From positions 48,592,003-48,656,002 of the forward strand of contig CM044859.1 in assembly GCA_024500155.1 (NCBI GenBank): a stretch of 64,000 nucleotides of DNA, in the 5' to 3' direction. Position 1 is the stretch's first letter. Every line of letters begins with the position of its first letter. Source of the stretch: Chenopodium formosanum. Taxonomy: Eukaryota; Streptophyta; Magnoliopsida; Caryophyllales; Amaranthaceae. Made by a program: the position numbers and the translations under genes. The notes under the pieces are model-generated. The model was given only the letters and a program-made list of their open reading frames with translations, was not told the DNA's origin and ran no database searches. Positions 1 to 9,946 of this stretch are shown here, piece after piece.

Positions 1-348
1 TCACTGGTTTTTAGTGCTTGAGGAGAGAGAAGATAGTAGAGAGAGGAGGGGGCGGTAGATTACTAGGTTTAAGGAATTATTTAGGTTTTTTGGTTTGGGT
101 TTTGGGCTTTGGGGCTATTTATTTGGGCCTTAGGTGGTATTTAGTGATTGCTGGAAGGGTATTTTTTTCGGATATTCGGATATCCGAAATTCGAAATTTC
201 GATATCCGATATCCGATCCGATATCCGAAAATTTCGGATCGGGTATCCGATCCGAAAATGTTTTCGGATCGGTTATCCTAAATTTTCGGATCGGATGCGG
301 ATCGAATTTTTGGATTATCGGATAATCAGATAGTTTTGCTCAGGCCTA
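1..348. mobile_element. Right end of a hAT-like DNA transposon
   Basis: The right part (about 165-348) is dense in direct and inverted copies of GGATATCCGA/CGGATCGGAT-type words and ends in a terminus whose reverse complement reads TAGGCCTGAGCAAAACT. That resembles hAT termini (TAGGGGTGAGCAA-type) with sub-terminal repeats. Homology to gypsy pol starts directly after it. The left end and the 8-bp target duplication cannot be tested inside the window. No transposase is visible. Confidence 0.5.
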
Positions 349-2009
349 ATGAAAATATGCCCAGAATTAATAAAGAAATAGCCTAACACACAATTCCACT
401 AATTCCAGGAATGAAACCTGTAGAACAAAAGTTACATCGAATGAAGCCTTACGTAGCTTTTAAAATAAAAGAAAAATACAAAAAAAAAAATAACAGCAGG
501 TTTTATCAAGGTATCCAAATACCCCAAAATGGGTCGCAAATGTAGTCCTAGTTCGGAAAAGGATGGAAGGGTACGAATGTGTCTCGACAATCGAGATCTA
601 AATAAGGCAAGTCCAAAGGACGACTTCCCTTTACCACACATCGATATTCTAGTAGATAATACAATAATCCACACATTTCTCTCATTTATGGATGGATACG
701 TATGGTATAATCAGATTCTCATGGAAAAAGAAGACAAGGAGAAGACAACATTCATAACACCATCGGGCACTTACTCTTACACGTTGATGCCATTCGGGTT
801 GAAAAACGTGGGTGACACTTACCAACGAGCAGCAACTTATTTAACCCATTACATGATGCACAAAGAGGTCTAAGTCTATATAGATGACATGATTGTAGAG
901 TCAAAGGATCTCCTAGGGCATTTGGTAGCCCTAAGAAAATTCTTTGAATGGTTAAGAAAATATAACATGAGGTTGAACCCATCTAAGTGTGCTTTTGTAG
1001 TCACCTCAGGAAAACTCTTGGGATATGTCACTAGCTCTAGAGGAATAGAGATAGACCCAACTAAGATCAAAGCAATAATGTCAATACCACCACCCAAAAT
1101 CGAAAAGCAAATTCGGGGATTCATTGGCCGGTTGCAATACATAAGTAGGTTCACATCTAAATTGATAACAAAATGTGAACCTATATTCAAGAAGCTTAAA
1201 AAGAATGTACCGGTAATATGGGATGGTGAGTGTCAAAAAGCCTTTGAGAAAATCAAAGCCTATCTCCCTAATCATCCTGTATTAGCACCAGAACTCCTAG
1301 GAACCCCTCTAAGGGTTTACTTAATAGTCACAAAAGAGACAATGGGGGTTATGCTTGCACAAGAAGTAGAAGGAAAAGAGAACTCCATCTACTATCTTAG
1401 AAAAAAGATGCTCGAGTGTGAAATACGCTATACACCACTTGAAAAATTGTGCCTCGCATTAGTGTGGGCCACAACCAAGTTAAGACATTACATGCTTGTT
1501 CGCACGGTCTTCGTAGTATCTTGAATGGATCCACTCAAGTATCTTTTCTAGAAATCTACACTAAATGGGTGAATATCAAGATGGATAGTCAACTTAGCCT
1601 AATTTGATGTAAGATTCATGCCTAAAAAAGGCTATTAAAGGATCCGTGGTTTCAGATTTCTTTACAAATTTCCCAATAGAAGATTCCACACCTATACACG
1701 AGAATGATTTTCCAAACGAAGACTTGATGGTCACAGAAGATGATACTTGGACTCTCTACATTGACGGAGCCTCAAACCAAAAGGGATGTGGTGTAGGAGT
1801 ACTATTGGTATCACCTAAAGAAGAACATGTTCCTATCTCCAAAAAGCTAGATTTTGACATTACCAATAACGCTGCAGAATATGATGCATGCGTGGTAGGC
1901 CTCGAAACAGCATTGGCGTTGGGGGTAAAGAAACTTTGAATTTTCGGGGATTCTTTGTTGATCATCAATCAAATCTCTAAAAGATGGAAACTAAGGAGTG
2001 AAAGCTTGG
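349..2009 (+). pseudogene. Element A pol fragment: RT, RNase H, start of aRNase H
   Basis: Reverse transcriptase of a Tat-type gypsy element, aligned by eye with the B copy at 18.9-20.5 kb. Visible blocks are KDGRVRMCLDNRDLNKASPKD, MPFGLKNVGDTYQRA, a YIDD catalytic box near 880-895 (YVDD in B), LGYVTSSRGIEIDP, IRGFIGRLQYISRF and TPLEKLCLALVWA. The archaeal-type RNase H starts near 1740 (LYIDGASNQKGCGVG, NNAAEYDACVVGLETALALG). It is broken by many stops, for example TAA at 871-873 and TGA at 1522-1524, and by frameshifts. The reading continues at 31526 after element B; CTTGG at 2005-2009 is the target duplication. Confidence 0.9.
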
Positions 2010-2408
2010 TGTAGACACCTAAAAATGTCTCCCCAAAACCAAACCCGATGATAAATAACCTTTCACCGCCACTATTGGTCGGGTTTAGTATTTAATCCCG
2101 AGAGTGCTTGAAAAATCGTATTTTATTAAATTCATACTTTTGAAAGGTCCATGGATTAGTCTTGATGTTTGGTAAAAGCATAGTTTTAATTTCAGCCCAA
2201 ACTTATTAATTAATTTTAAGCCCAAGCCTTTTTTATTTATTTATTTATTATTGGCCCAAACTCTTTATTTATTTTTATTTAATTATTTTCTTATTTTAGC
2301 CCGAATAATAAAAGTCAGAAAAAAGCCTGAAATTATCAATCGGCACTTAAAAAGCCGAAAGAAATTAGGGTTAAAAATGAATTTAGACAGAAAAATGGAC
2401 TGGAAGTT

Positions 2409-2640
2409 CCCGCGTCACGGCAGACAGCCACTGTGTCACGGGAACTCTTACCGTCTGACATTGGGACTTCCCGTGACACGGGAGGTCTGCCGTGACACGG
2501 AACGCTCCGTGTCCTTTCCGCGTAAACCATTAACGCGTTTTTCATTCCGTTTTCTGAAAATTTCCCGCGTCACTCCAAAACTTTACCGTGTCAAGGGAAA
2601 GTGTACCGTCTGACGGTACAGTCTGACCGTGTCACGGGAT
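2409..2640. promoter_or_regulatory. CCGTGTCACGG word cluster in B 5' LTR
   Basis: About ten copies or variants of an 11-bp odd palindrome occur in 230 bp: CCGTG-T/A-CACGG and CCGTC-T-GACGG, often with a symmetric extra base on each side. The cluster ends about 60 bp before the TATA box. The same words fill other non-coding slots of B (14.4, 15.0, 22.2-22.4, 23.5, 24.4, 28.3-28.9, 30.2-30.5 kb). The palindromy suggests a dimeric binding site or an RNA hairpin; no function is proven. Confidence 0.8.
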
Positions 2641-2698
2641 AATTTTTTAGGGTTTTCATCAATTTAGGGTTCCGTGTGCTCCCTCAGCACATTTTCCC

Positions 2699-2706
2699 TA
2701 TAAATA
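2699..2706 (+). promoter_or_regulatory. TATA box of B 5' LTR
   Basis: TATAAATA is conserved at 30534-30541 in the 3' LTR. Element C begins at 2709, so the TATA box is now cut off from B's own start region and body. Confidence 0.75.
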
Positions 2707-3187
2707 ACTGATGAGTGACATTTATGTCACTCTTAGGGAGTAGTTTTAGAGTCATTTTCGTGTTTATTTTATCTTATTTTCTTTTCTTTCTCTTGTTTTC
2801 TCTTTAATAAAGTTTCTAGTTTATTTTTGTAATTTTGTCGTGTTTTAATTCTTTTCGTAGTTTTTAGTTTATTTTCGTATTTTATTTGCTTTTGATCTGT
2901 TATATTTCGTCCTTTAATTTGATGAGTGGCATTTATGCCACTCTTTTATCCTTTTTCTCTAAGGATTCTCCCCTCGTTTGCACTTGTTTGGCCCTCTTTC
3001 TAAGCATTTTTACTTAGCTTTGCTTTCTCTTTTCTTTCTCCTTTATCCTCCCTTTTCTTAGTCTTCCCGCTTTGTTCTTATTGTGCTTTTCATGCTTATG
3101 CTTTGTAGGAACCATCGAGATTTTCAAGAGGAGGAAGCTAAGCTCAAAGGAAGCTCAAAGGAAGCTAGAGGAAGCATGATTCAGAAG

Positions 3188-3453
3188 AGGTTCGGCCGAA
3201 CCTCCTAATGGTGTGGCCGAACCAAGGTGTGGCCGAACCTGCTCAGTGGTTCGGCCGAACTTCGAGGCAGGGGCAAGATGAAAATTGGCAGTTTTGCAGG
3301 AGTGGCCGAACCACAGGAGTTCGACCAGACCAGGATCAGGGAGGTTCGACCGAACCTACCCATGGTTCGGCCGAACCTACCCATGGTTCGACCGAACCTA
3401 CCCATGGTCCGGCCGAACCTACCCTGTAGTCCGGCCAAACCTTCCCATTTGTT
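3188..3453. promoter_or_regulatory. GGTTCGGCCGAACC palindrome cluster, LTR1
   Basis: Repeated even palindromes of the type GGTTCGGCCGAACC and degenerate forms, including a 21-bp direct repeat (TTCGGCCGAACC plus TACCCATGG) around 3341-3425. It lies 40 bp before the TATA box. Copies are at 8678-8943 and, inverted and one repeat shorter, at 12452-12708. Open frames across it in several phases follow from the repeat and are not genes. Confidence 0.8.
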
Positions 3454-3493
3454 CGGTCGGACCTCTCCTTTTCTCAGCTGACTCTGTACGGAC

Positions 3494-3500
3494 TATATAA
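3494..3500 (+). promoter_or_regulatory. TATA box of C LTR1
   Basis: TATATAA sits 40 bp after the palindrome cluster. The same box is at 8984-8990 in LTR2 and inverted near 12414-12423 in LTR3. Confidence 0.65.
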
Positions 3501-4459
3501 GTCCCTTTTTTAGAACGTTTTGGGGGAGAATTCAATAACTATCTATTCCACTCTCTAATTAGTTTTAGGGGAGCTTCTCTCTTTAGGTTAGGTTAGGATT
3601 AGTCTTCTTTGGTAGAGAGAGAAAGTGAGGTTTTCTTCATTAATGAATTTGGATTTTGAAGAAGGAGCTTGTTTAATCCTTTGTAGACCTTCATCTTCAT
3701 TTAATGAGCAATTTCTTACTCTCTCTCCTCTATTTTTATTTGTTTATTTTGATTATTATTTTAGTTGTTGGTATTGCTTGTTGATCATGTTGATTCTTGA
3801 TTATTTGTTGATTAATCTTGTTATTATCATGATTAGTGAGTAATTTCCGCATTAAAGGGATGGTTGTGGTGTAGTTGGACCTTGAGAATGTTCTAGGGTT
3901 TAGAATTGATTTATTTGTGATTAAAGTCTTTATATGCTTGATATTCTTTAATCTTCTTGCAAGTGCACATTGTTGGTTGATTAAAGGTGAATCTTTGCTA
4001 ACAAGAAACGGAAGTTGACTTAGTTAAGGTTCATTACTATCGATTGTTATTTAATATTACCTCCTAGTATATGGTTCTAATGTTGAAACATAGAGGTTAT
4101 GTTAGGAGAAGCCAATTGACCCCGGAAGGCGGCTAGATTGGATTCTTAATTTCGATATTCGAGCATGTTTAGTTCATAATTAATTCAATTTCTATGCCTT
4201 TGTTTATGTTCAAGTGAATGCTATACTTAAACCATTTCCCTTAATGTTTTATTTCTTGTTTTTAGCATTTTTAGACTTTAGTTTATTTATCCCCTATTCC
4301 GGACTAGCTTAATTGTTGATAACATTTGGTGGTGTTTACCGTTCTCTGTGGTTCGACCCCTATGCTTGCCTTATACTCGTATTAGGTTTGTTTAGGTTGT
4401 ATAAATTGTATTTGATCTAGGGATAGACAATTGACGACGCGTTTATTCCCTTGTCAAAT

Positions 4460-4477
4460 TGGCGCCGTTGCCGGGGA
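4460..4477 (+). other. Primer binding site, tRNA-Asp
   Basis: TGGCGCCGTTGCCGGGGA begins 3 nt after the LTR and is the exact complement of the last 18 nt of plant tRNA-Asp(GUC) including CCA. The Athila group of gypsy elements is known for tRNA-Asp priming. The same PBS is in element E (37526-37543). Confidence 0.9.
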
Positions 4478-4571
4478 ACGGCTTCCATTACCGTCATGTT
4501 ATCTTATTGAGACTAGTCCATTGTTTATATTTTCTTTTGATTTGTTTTTGTCCTCTTTGTTTTGTTTGAGA

Positions 4572-5996
4572 AAAAATAATATTTCTATTCCTCAATTTGA
4601 TAATGAACCGTTTTGGGTGTATTTCAATAGACTTGAGGATTTCCTAGATGGTGTTAAAGGTTTAACCAAGGGTGATTATTGTGAAATCATCAATTTGGGA
4701 TTAAATGAGAATTTTAGAGGAGTAGTTGATAATATGTTAAATGGTAAATTTCAAGACATGTCTTCGGATGAAGCTTGGGATTTCTATTCATGGTTAGCTA
4801 GGGATAATTATGATTGGGAGAGGGCCAATCATGAGACTTATGTTCGGGATTCTCATGCTTTTAATGTTGATGCTAATTGTCATGATTTGTCTAATATGAA
4901 TTCCCATGATGTGCTTGATTCTCCCCATAGTGACCATGTAATGCATGATTTCAACTCCCCTCCCTCTATAGCTCAATGTAATGAGGTACATTCTAATGAT
5001 GATGAAGTGCATGTTCTTTCTCATTTTGCATCCGATTTTTGCATGAATTCTAAAGGTGTGCCCCATAGTCCCCTATATGATTCCAATGAGCAAGCTTTTG
5101 ACTCGTCTATCCATGATGATTTGGACTCATTTGAGATTATGGCCCAAATATTTCTTGAGTTTCAAACGGTAGCCCATAACCTTATGAGCGAGTTCATTGA
5201 TAAGGCTTCATTAGAAAGAGATGAGTTTGAGAGAAATTTGCCCCCATTCACTCTTGATTTTGAGATAGTAGAAGGAAAGGATGTTTATTGTGTTGAAAAG
5301 GAGGATAAGGTTGATTACTTTGGAGTTTTTGAGCTTGAGGGGGATGTAGAACATGAGGGTTCTTCATTTGAGGATTCCATGATTGATTTTCATTCCCTCA
5401 TTAGTGATGTGAGATCTTGTGATGAGGGATTAGCTACCCCTTTTTGCCTTTCTCATACACCTTTTTTCCAAAGGTTTAACCATATCTCCTACTATCCTAT
5501 GTTCCTCCCTTCTTTTCTCAAAGAACCTCTTAGGGATCCTCTTCCTTTTCAAGCTTCCAAAGCCCCTAACCCTTTCATTGTTGATGAGGAAAAGAGTTAT
5601 AATGCCAACCAAAAAGATTTTTGTGAGGATTTTTCTTTTTCTTCTTCTACTTTTTCTTCTTATTTTCTTGATTTTTCTTTTGATTCTTTTACTTTTTCTT
5701 TTCTCCTTTCTCTCAAGCATAAAGTCTCCTTGTACTTTATGTTTGCTTGTCATATGAGCATCGCGTATGCTCTATTTCTTGATATGTTTGCCGGTGCATA
5801 TGACAAGTTATTGCGTTCTTTGTCGGGTTATTTACTAGATTGGTCATGCTTGGACGTTAAGCAAGCCTTTGCGGGAAGTAACCCGTGTTTTATTGCTTTC
5901 TTTTTCTTTCTTTTGTGTTTCTCATTTTTGTTTACTCTCTTGTCTATGTGTATAGGTACTCGATGCATATACTCATGTGCAAAGATTTTGGATTGA
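4572..5996 (+). CDS. Gag-like protein of element C, start uncertain
   Basis: An open frame with no pol behind it. The frame is open from 4431, inside the LTR, but similarity to element E starts at about 4572, and E's ATG (37636) has no counterpart here, so the start may be lost or upstream. The N-terminal block (NEPFWVYFNRLEDFL, GLNENFRGVVDNMLNGKF, SSDEAWDFYSWLARDNYDWE) resembles the C-terminal part of Athila-type Gag, where a GLxxxxR..D...G.....TPDEAxxLL...A.NxYxW pattern is usual. An Asp/His/Ser-rich stretch follows, then SFEIMAQIFLEFQTVAHNL and DKASLERDEFERNLPPF, both shared with E. The C-terminus is Phe/Ser-rich and hydrophobic. No zinc knuckle, protease or RT is seen. It may supply coat function in cis, or be a relic. 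Confidence 0.6.
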   Translation, partial: KNNISIPQFDNEPFWVYFNRLEDFLDGVKGLTKGDYCEIINLGLNENFRGVVDNMLNGKFQDMSSDEAWDFYSWLARDNYDWERANHETYVRDSHAFNVDANCHDLSNMNSHDVLDSPHSDHVMHDFNSPPSIAQCNEVHSNDDEVHVLSHFASDFCMNSKGVPHSPLYDSNEQAFDSSIHDDLDSFEIMAQIFLEFQTVAHNLMSEFIDKASLERDEFERNLPPFTLDFEIVEGKDVYCVEKEDKVDYFGVFELEGDVEHEGSSFEDSMIDFHSLISDVRSCDEGLATPFCLSHTPFFQRFNHISYYPMFLPSFLKEPLRDPLPFQASKAPNPFIVDEEKSYNANQKDFCEDFSFSSSTFSSYFLDFSFDSFTFSFLLSLKHKVSLYFMFACHMSIAYALFLDMFAGAYDKLLRSLSGYLLDWSCLDVKQAFAGSNPCFIAFFFFLLCFSFLFTLLSMCIGTRCIYSCAKILD

Positions 5997-6247
5997 GCTC
6001 CTTGAGACGAAGCACACCAATGATTGCTTGCATTTGGAAAAGCAACAAAGACGAGGAATTAGATGAAATTGTGGACAATGTGCTCAATTGCGGGTTTCAA
6101 CACCCACCTCACATTTGGTTTACTCTTTCCTTCTTCCCTCATCTTGGATTTGCTTTCTTAAATTGCATTTGGATTGTATGATTATGAATTGTTGTGTGAA
6201 TGAGTTTTCTTCCTTCCCCTCCCACCCACCCTTTGTGCCTTTATTTT

Positions 6248-6284
6248 GAGCATTGAGGACAATGCTCCATTCTAGCTTGGGGGA
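6248..6284 (+). other. AGGA-loop hairpin plus internal PPT-like tract
   Basis: GAGCATTGAGGACAATGCTC is a perfect 8-bp stem with loop AGGA, followed after 6 nt by AGCTTGGGGGA. The hairpin and a closely matching tract occur in E at 40808-40845, and a reversed part lies at the right window edge in H. The tract equals the true PPT at 8184, so it could act as a second plus-strand start. Confidence 0.65.
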
Positions 6285-8160
6285 GTAGCTATTCGCTAGC
6301 TTGGGGGGGTTATCTATATCTCTTGGTGGTTTCTTAATCCATAGTCTCATGATTGCTTGGTTTATTTCTCTCATACTTGCCAAAGTATATTATTGAGATT
6401 GGTTTTCTATGTTTGGATGGCCATGAGCGCCTTATTGAGTTGACTTTTGGTATATGTAGTTTTGATTGATCATGCTTTCATATTGCACTATTGCATATGC
6501 ATTCTTGAGTATTGTTGGTTTTGTGAATATTTGTGTGTATAGTGTCTTTCCGTGGCATTCAAGGCAAGTTTCAAAATGTTTTGTTTTAAACTTGGACATA
6601 ATTGGGCTTTAGCACCTAGAATACCCTCTTTGCTAGTTGTTAGAGGTTTTCATGCACTTGAATGTCGAGGTTGGTTCACACATATAACATTGCCAAGGTA
6701 GTAGAACTTAAGGGCTATGAGACCTTAGCTCACTTGGTTTGTGGTAAGATGGTTGTCGCTCTCTAGCTAGTTGAAGCTTTAAAGGTGATTTTTGCTACTC
6801 CACTACCGTCATTTTTGTGAGGATGTGTCTATTTTGTTCTAGCCTTCTACATTTCTTGCATGTGTGGCGTTTGGATCCTTGGCATTGCTAGCTTATATCG
6901 AGAATTTGGCTTAATCTACCCAAGATCGAGACCGAACCAACCTAGGGGAAGACGAAGGCAATTAGGATTCTTGTTTTGTTTTATTATTTTCTTTTCTTTT
7001 ATTTTTCTTTTGCATTTGCTCATTTAGTAACCCAATTTGAGCCATTTTCCCTTCTTTGGCATAACCACATTACAAACCAATGGACCTTTGCTTTATTTTC
7101 ACCTTTATTAGTTTTTGTGAAGCATTCTTGGGACTTGATTTGTATTTTTGGTTAATGAAAGTGAGAAAAAGAATGAAAAAGAAGTGAAAAAACTCAAATT
7201 TTGGTACTTGTTTTTATATTTGTTATGTTGAATGGGTTGAGTAAATGAGAAGAAAATAAAGGAAATGAAAGAAAAAGCCGCTCAAAGTTAGAAGAGGCAA
7301 GAGCAAAGAATAAAAAGAAATGAAAAAAAAAAGAAGAAAATATTGAGAAAATACAAAAATATTTGTTGTTTGGTTGAAAAAGAATAAGCTTGGGGGAGAG
7401 TTGCTAGAATTTTTAATTTGAAAGTTGGTAGTTTATTGAGTTTGAATTGAGGAATGATCAACCTTGCTTCACTTCTAAGTTTACCACCAATTTTCCAAAT
7501 TTATTTCCACACCCTTTACCCTAGCCTAAACGTTTCAACCCTTTTAAGACCTTTTGACCTTAGTGAGGTTTAGTTACTACCGATGGAGGGTAATCAAGCC
7601 AAGCCTATTGAGCGAGCTATCAATGCCAATATGTCGGGTAGCCTAAATGTTTTTCATTGATTATTTCTTCCGATTCCTTCGAGGAATCTCGAGATATCAC
7701 CTTAAAAGTGGATGCAAATCTAGTGAGGATGCGGGAGTTTGGTTGGAGATAAGGAGGAGTGTAAGTCCCTCTAAGTTCTCTACCCTTTGCATGCTTTATG
7801 TGTGTACCAACCTTAACTATTCTTTTGCTTGGCTACCTTTAATGTCTAGAAAGGTTTGTATTCTTGTGCATTTAGCCCATTGTTTGTGTTTGGTTTGAAA
7901 TATCAAAACTCGAGTTTTCTTGATTTCACCTTTGCCTTGAATGTTATGTGTTGCCAAGAGTTGTGGGTTAAACCTCTTAGGAAACCCTCACGAGAGCTTA
8001 CTTGTCCTCTTTGGCGACATAGGGGTTTAAAGGGCTTGATGCATACGCTAAATGCATCCGTGATTCCTACGACAGTGAGTTAGTGTACATTCTTTCTCTT
8101 TGTTTCTATTTTGTTTCTTTTGCTTTAAATAATTCCATCTTGTTCTCTTTTGCCTTAGCT

Positions 8161-8198
8161 TTGCTCGAGGACGAGCAAAGGTTTAGCTTGGGGGATTT
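8161..8198 (+). other. AGGA-loop hairpin and polypurine tract of element C
   Basis: TTGCTCGAGGACGAGCAA (7-bp stem, loop AGGA) is followed by AGCTTGGGGGA (8186-8196 region) and LTR2. E has the same module at 41662-41699 with one G-T pair in the stem, and H has it reversed at 63126-63161. The position directly before the LTR identifies the plus-strand primer; the hairpin's role is not known to me. Confidence 0.75.
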
Positions 8199-9946
8199 TG
8201 ATGAGTGACATTTATGTCACTCTTAGGGAGTAGTTTTAGAGTCATTTTCGTGTTTATTTTATCTTATTTTCTTTTCTTTCTCTTGTTTTCTCTTTAATAA
8301 AGTTTCTAGTTTATTTTTGTAATTTTGTCGTGTTTTAATTCTTTTCGTAGTTTTTAGTTTATTTTCGTATTTTATTTGCTTTTGATCTGTTATATTTCGT
8401 CCTTTAATTTGATGAGTGGCATTTATGCCACTCTTTTATCCTTTTTCTCTAAGGATTCTCCCCTCGTTTGCACTTGTTTGGCCCTCTTTCTAAGCATTTT
8501 TACTTAGCTTTGCTTTCTCTTTTCTTTCTCCTTTATCCTCCCTTTTCTTAGTCTTCCCGCTTTGTTCTTATTGTGCTTTTCATGCTTATGCTTTGTAGGA
8601 ACCATCGAGATTTTCAAGAGGAGGAAGCTAAGCTCAAAGGAAGCTCAAAGGAAGCTAGAGGAAGCATGATTCAGAAGAGGTTCGGCCGAACCTCCTGATG
8701 GTGTGGCCGAACCAAGGTGTGGCCGAACCTGCTCAGTGGTTCGGCCGAACTTCGAGGCAGGGGCAAGATGAAAATTGGCAGTTTTGCAGGAGTGGCCGAA
8801 CCACAGGAGTTCGACCAGACCAGGATCAGGGAGGTTCGACCGAACCTACCCATGGTTCGGCCGAACCTACCCATGGTTCGACCGAACCTACCCATGGTCC
8901 GGCCGAACCTACCCTGTAGTCCGGCCGAACCTTCCCATTTGTTCGGTCGGACCTCTCCTTTTCTCAGCTGACTCTGTACGGACTATATAAGTCCCTTTTT
9001 TAGAACGTTTTGGGGGAGAATTCAATAACTATCTATTCCACTCTCTAATTAGTTTTAGGGGAGCTTCTCTCTCTAGGTTAGGTTAGGATTAGTCTTCTTT
9101 GGTAGAGAGAGAAAGTGAGGTTTTCTTCATTAATGAATTTGGATTTTGAAGAAGGAGCTTGTTTAATCCTTTGTAGACCTTCATCTTCATTTAATGAGCA
9201 ATTTCTTACTCTCTCTCCTCTATTTTTATTTGTTTATTTTGATTATTATTTTAGTTGTTGGTATTGCTTGTTGATCATGTTGATTCTTGATTATTTGTTG
9301 ATTAATCTTGTTATTATCATGATTAGTGAGTAATTTCCCCATTAAAGGGATGGTTGTGGTGTAGTTGGACCTTGAGCATGTTCTAGGGTTTAGAATTGAT
9401 TTATTTGTGATTAAAGTCTTTATATGCTTGATATTCTTTAATCTTCTTGCAAGTGCACATTGTTGGTTGATTAAAGGTAAATCTTTGCTAACAAGAAACG
9501 GAAGTTGACTTAGTTAAGGTTCATTACTATCGATTGTTATTTAATAGTACGTCCTAGTATATGGTTCTAATGTTGAAACATAGAGGCTATGTTAGGAGAA
9601 GCCAATTGACCCCGGAAGGCGGCTAGATTGGATTCTTAATTTCGATATTCGAGCATGTTTAGTTCATAATTAATTCAATTTCTATGCCTTTGTTGATGTT
9701 CAAGTGAATGCTATACTTAAACCATTTCCCTTAATGTTTTATTTCTTGTTTTTAGTATTTTTAGACTTTAGTTTATTTATCCCCTATTCCGGACTAGCTT
9801 AATTGTTGATAACATTTGGTGGTGTTTACCGTTCTCTGTGGTTCGACCCCTATGCTTGCCTTATACTCGTATTAGGTTTGTTTAGGTTGTATAAATTGTA
9901 TTTGATCTAGGGATAGACAATTGACGACGCGTTTATTCCCTTGTCA
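8199..9946 (+). repeat. Element C LTR2, forward
   Basis: 1748 bp, nearly identical to LTR1. It is followed by ATT, as expected for the 3-nt LTR-PBS spacer, and then without a PBS by the reversed internal copy starting CCAAGGATCC. Confidence 0.95.

Larger units (their letters stand above)
2010..2708 (+). repeat. Element B 5' LTR, part 1 (U3 to TATA)
   Basis: It matches 29803 onwards in the 3' LTR. It contains the CCGTGTCACGG word cluster (2409-2640) and TATAAATA (2699-2706). Element C interrupts it 2 bp after the TATA box; the last five bases, ATAAC, are C's target duplication. The LTR resumes at 13187. Confidence 0.95.
2709..4456 (+). repeat. Element C LTR1, forward
   Basis: 1748 bp, from TGATGAGTG to CTTGTCA. 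The 5' end folds into a perfect hairpin, GAGTGACATTTATGTCACTC (2712-2731). A covarying copy, GAGTGGCATTTATGCCACTC, lies at 2923-2942. The TTCGGCCGAACC cluster (3188-3453) precedes the TATA box TATATAA at 3494-3500. Confidence 0.95.
5997..8198 (+). other. Element C conserved 3' non-coding module
   Basis: No convincing gene. The module holds an AGGA-loop hairpin plus PPT-like site (6248-6284), further AGCTTGGGGG sites at 6298 and 7387, an A-rich tract (7150-7380), and several blocks also found in element E and reversed in H: AAGACCTTTTGACC near 7540-7560, CTCTTAGGAAACC near 7975, and GTGATTCCTACG before GTGAGTTAGTGTA near 8060-8090. Conservation of non-coding blocks among otherwise diverged families suggests cis-acting RNA or DNA functions. 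Confidence 0.6.

Noticed and set aside
1..352. Plus-strand ORFs with repeated Ile-Arg-Tyr residues
   Set aside because: They arise from GGATATCCGA-type sub-terminal repeats of a DNA transposon.
3205..3500. Overlapping ORFs in three frames (also at 8671-8990 and 12416-12687)
   Set aside because: They come from the short CG-rich repeat being open in several phases. They lie in LTR U3 and are not conserved as protein in E.
5430..5753. A Lys/Arg-rich minus-strand ORF (copied at 11079-11402)
   Set aside because: It is the complement of the Phe/Ser-rich gag-like tail; its basic character is a composition effect.
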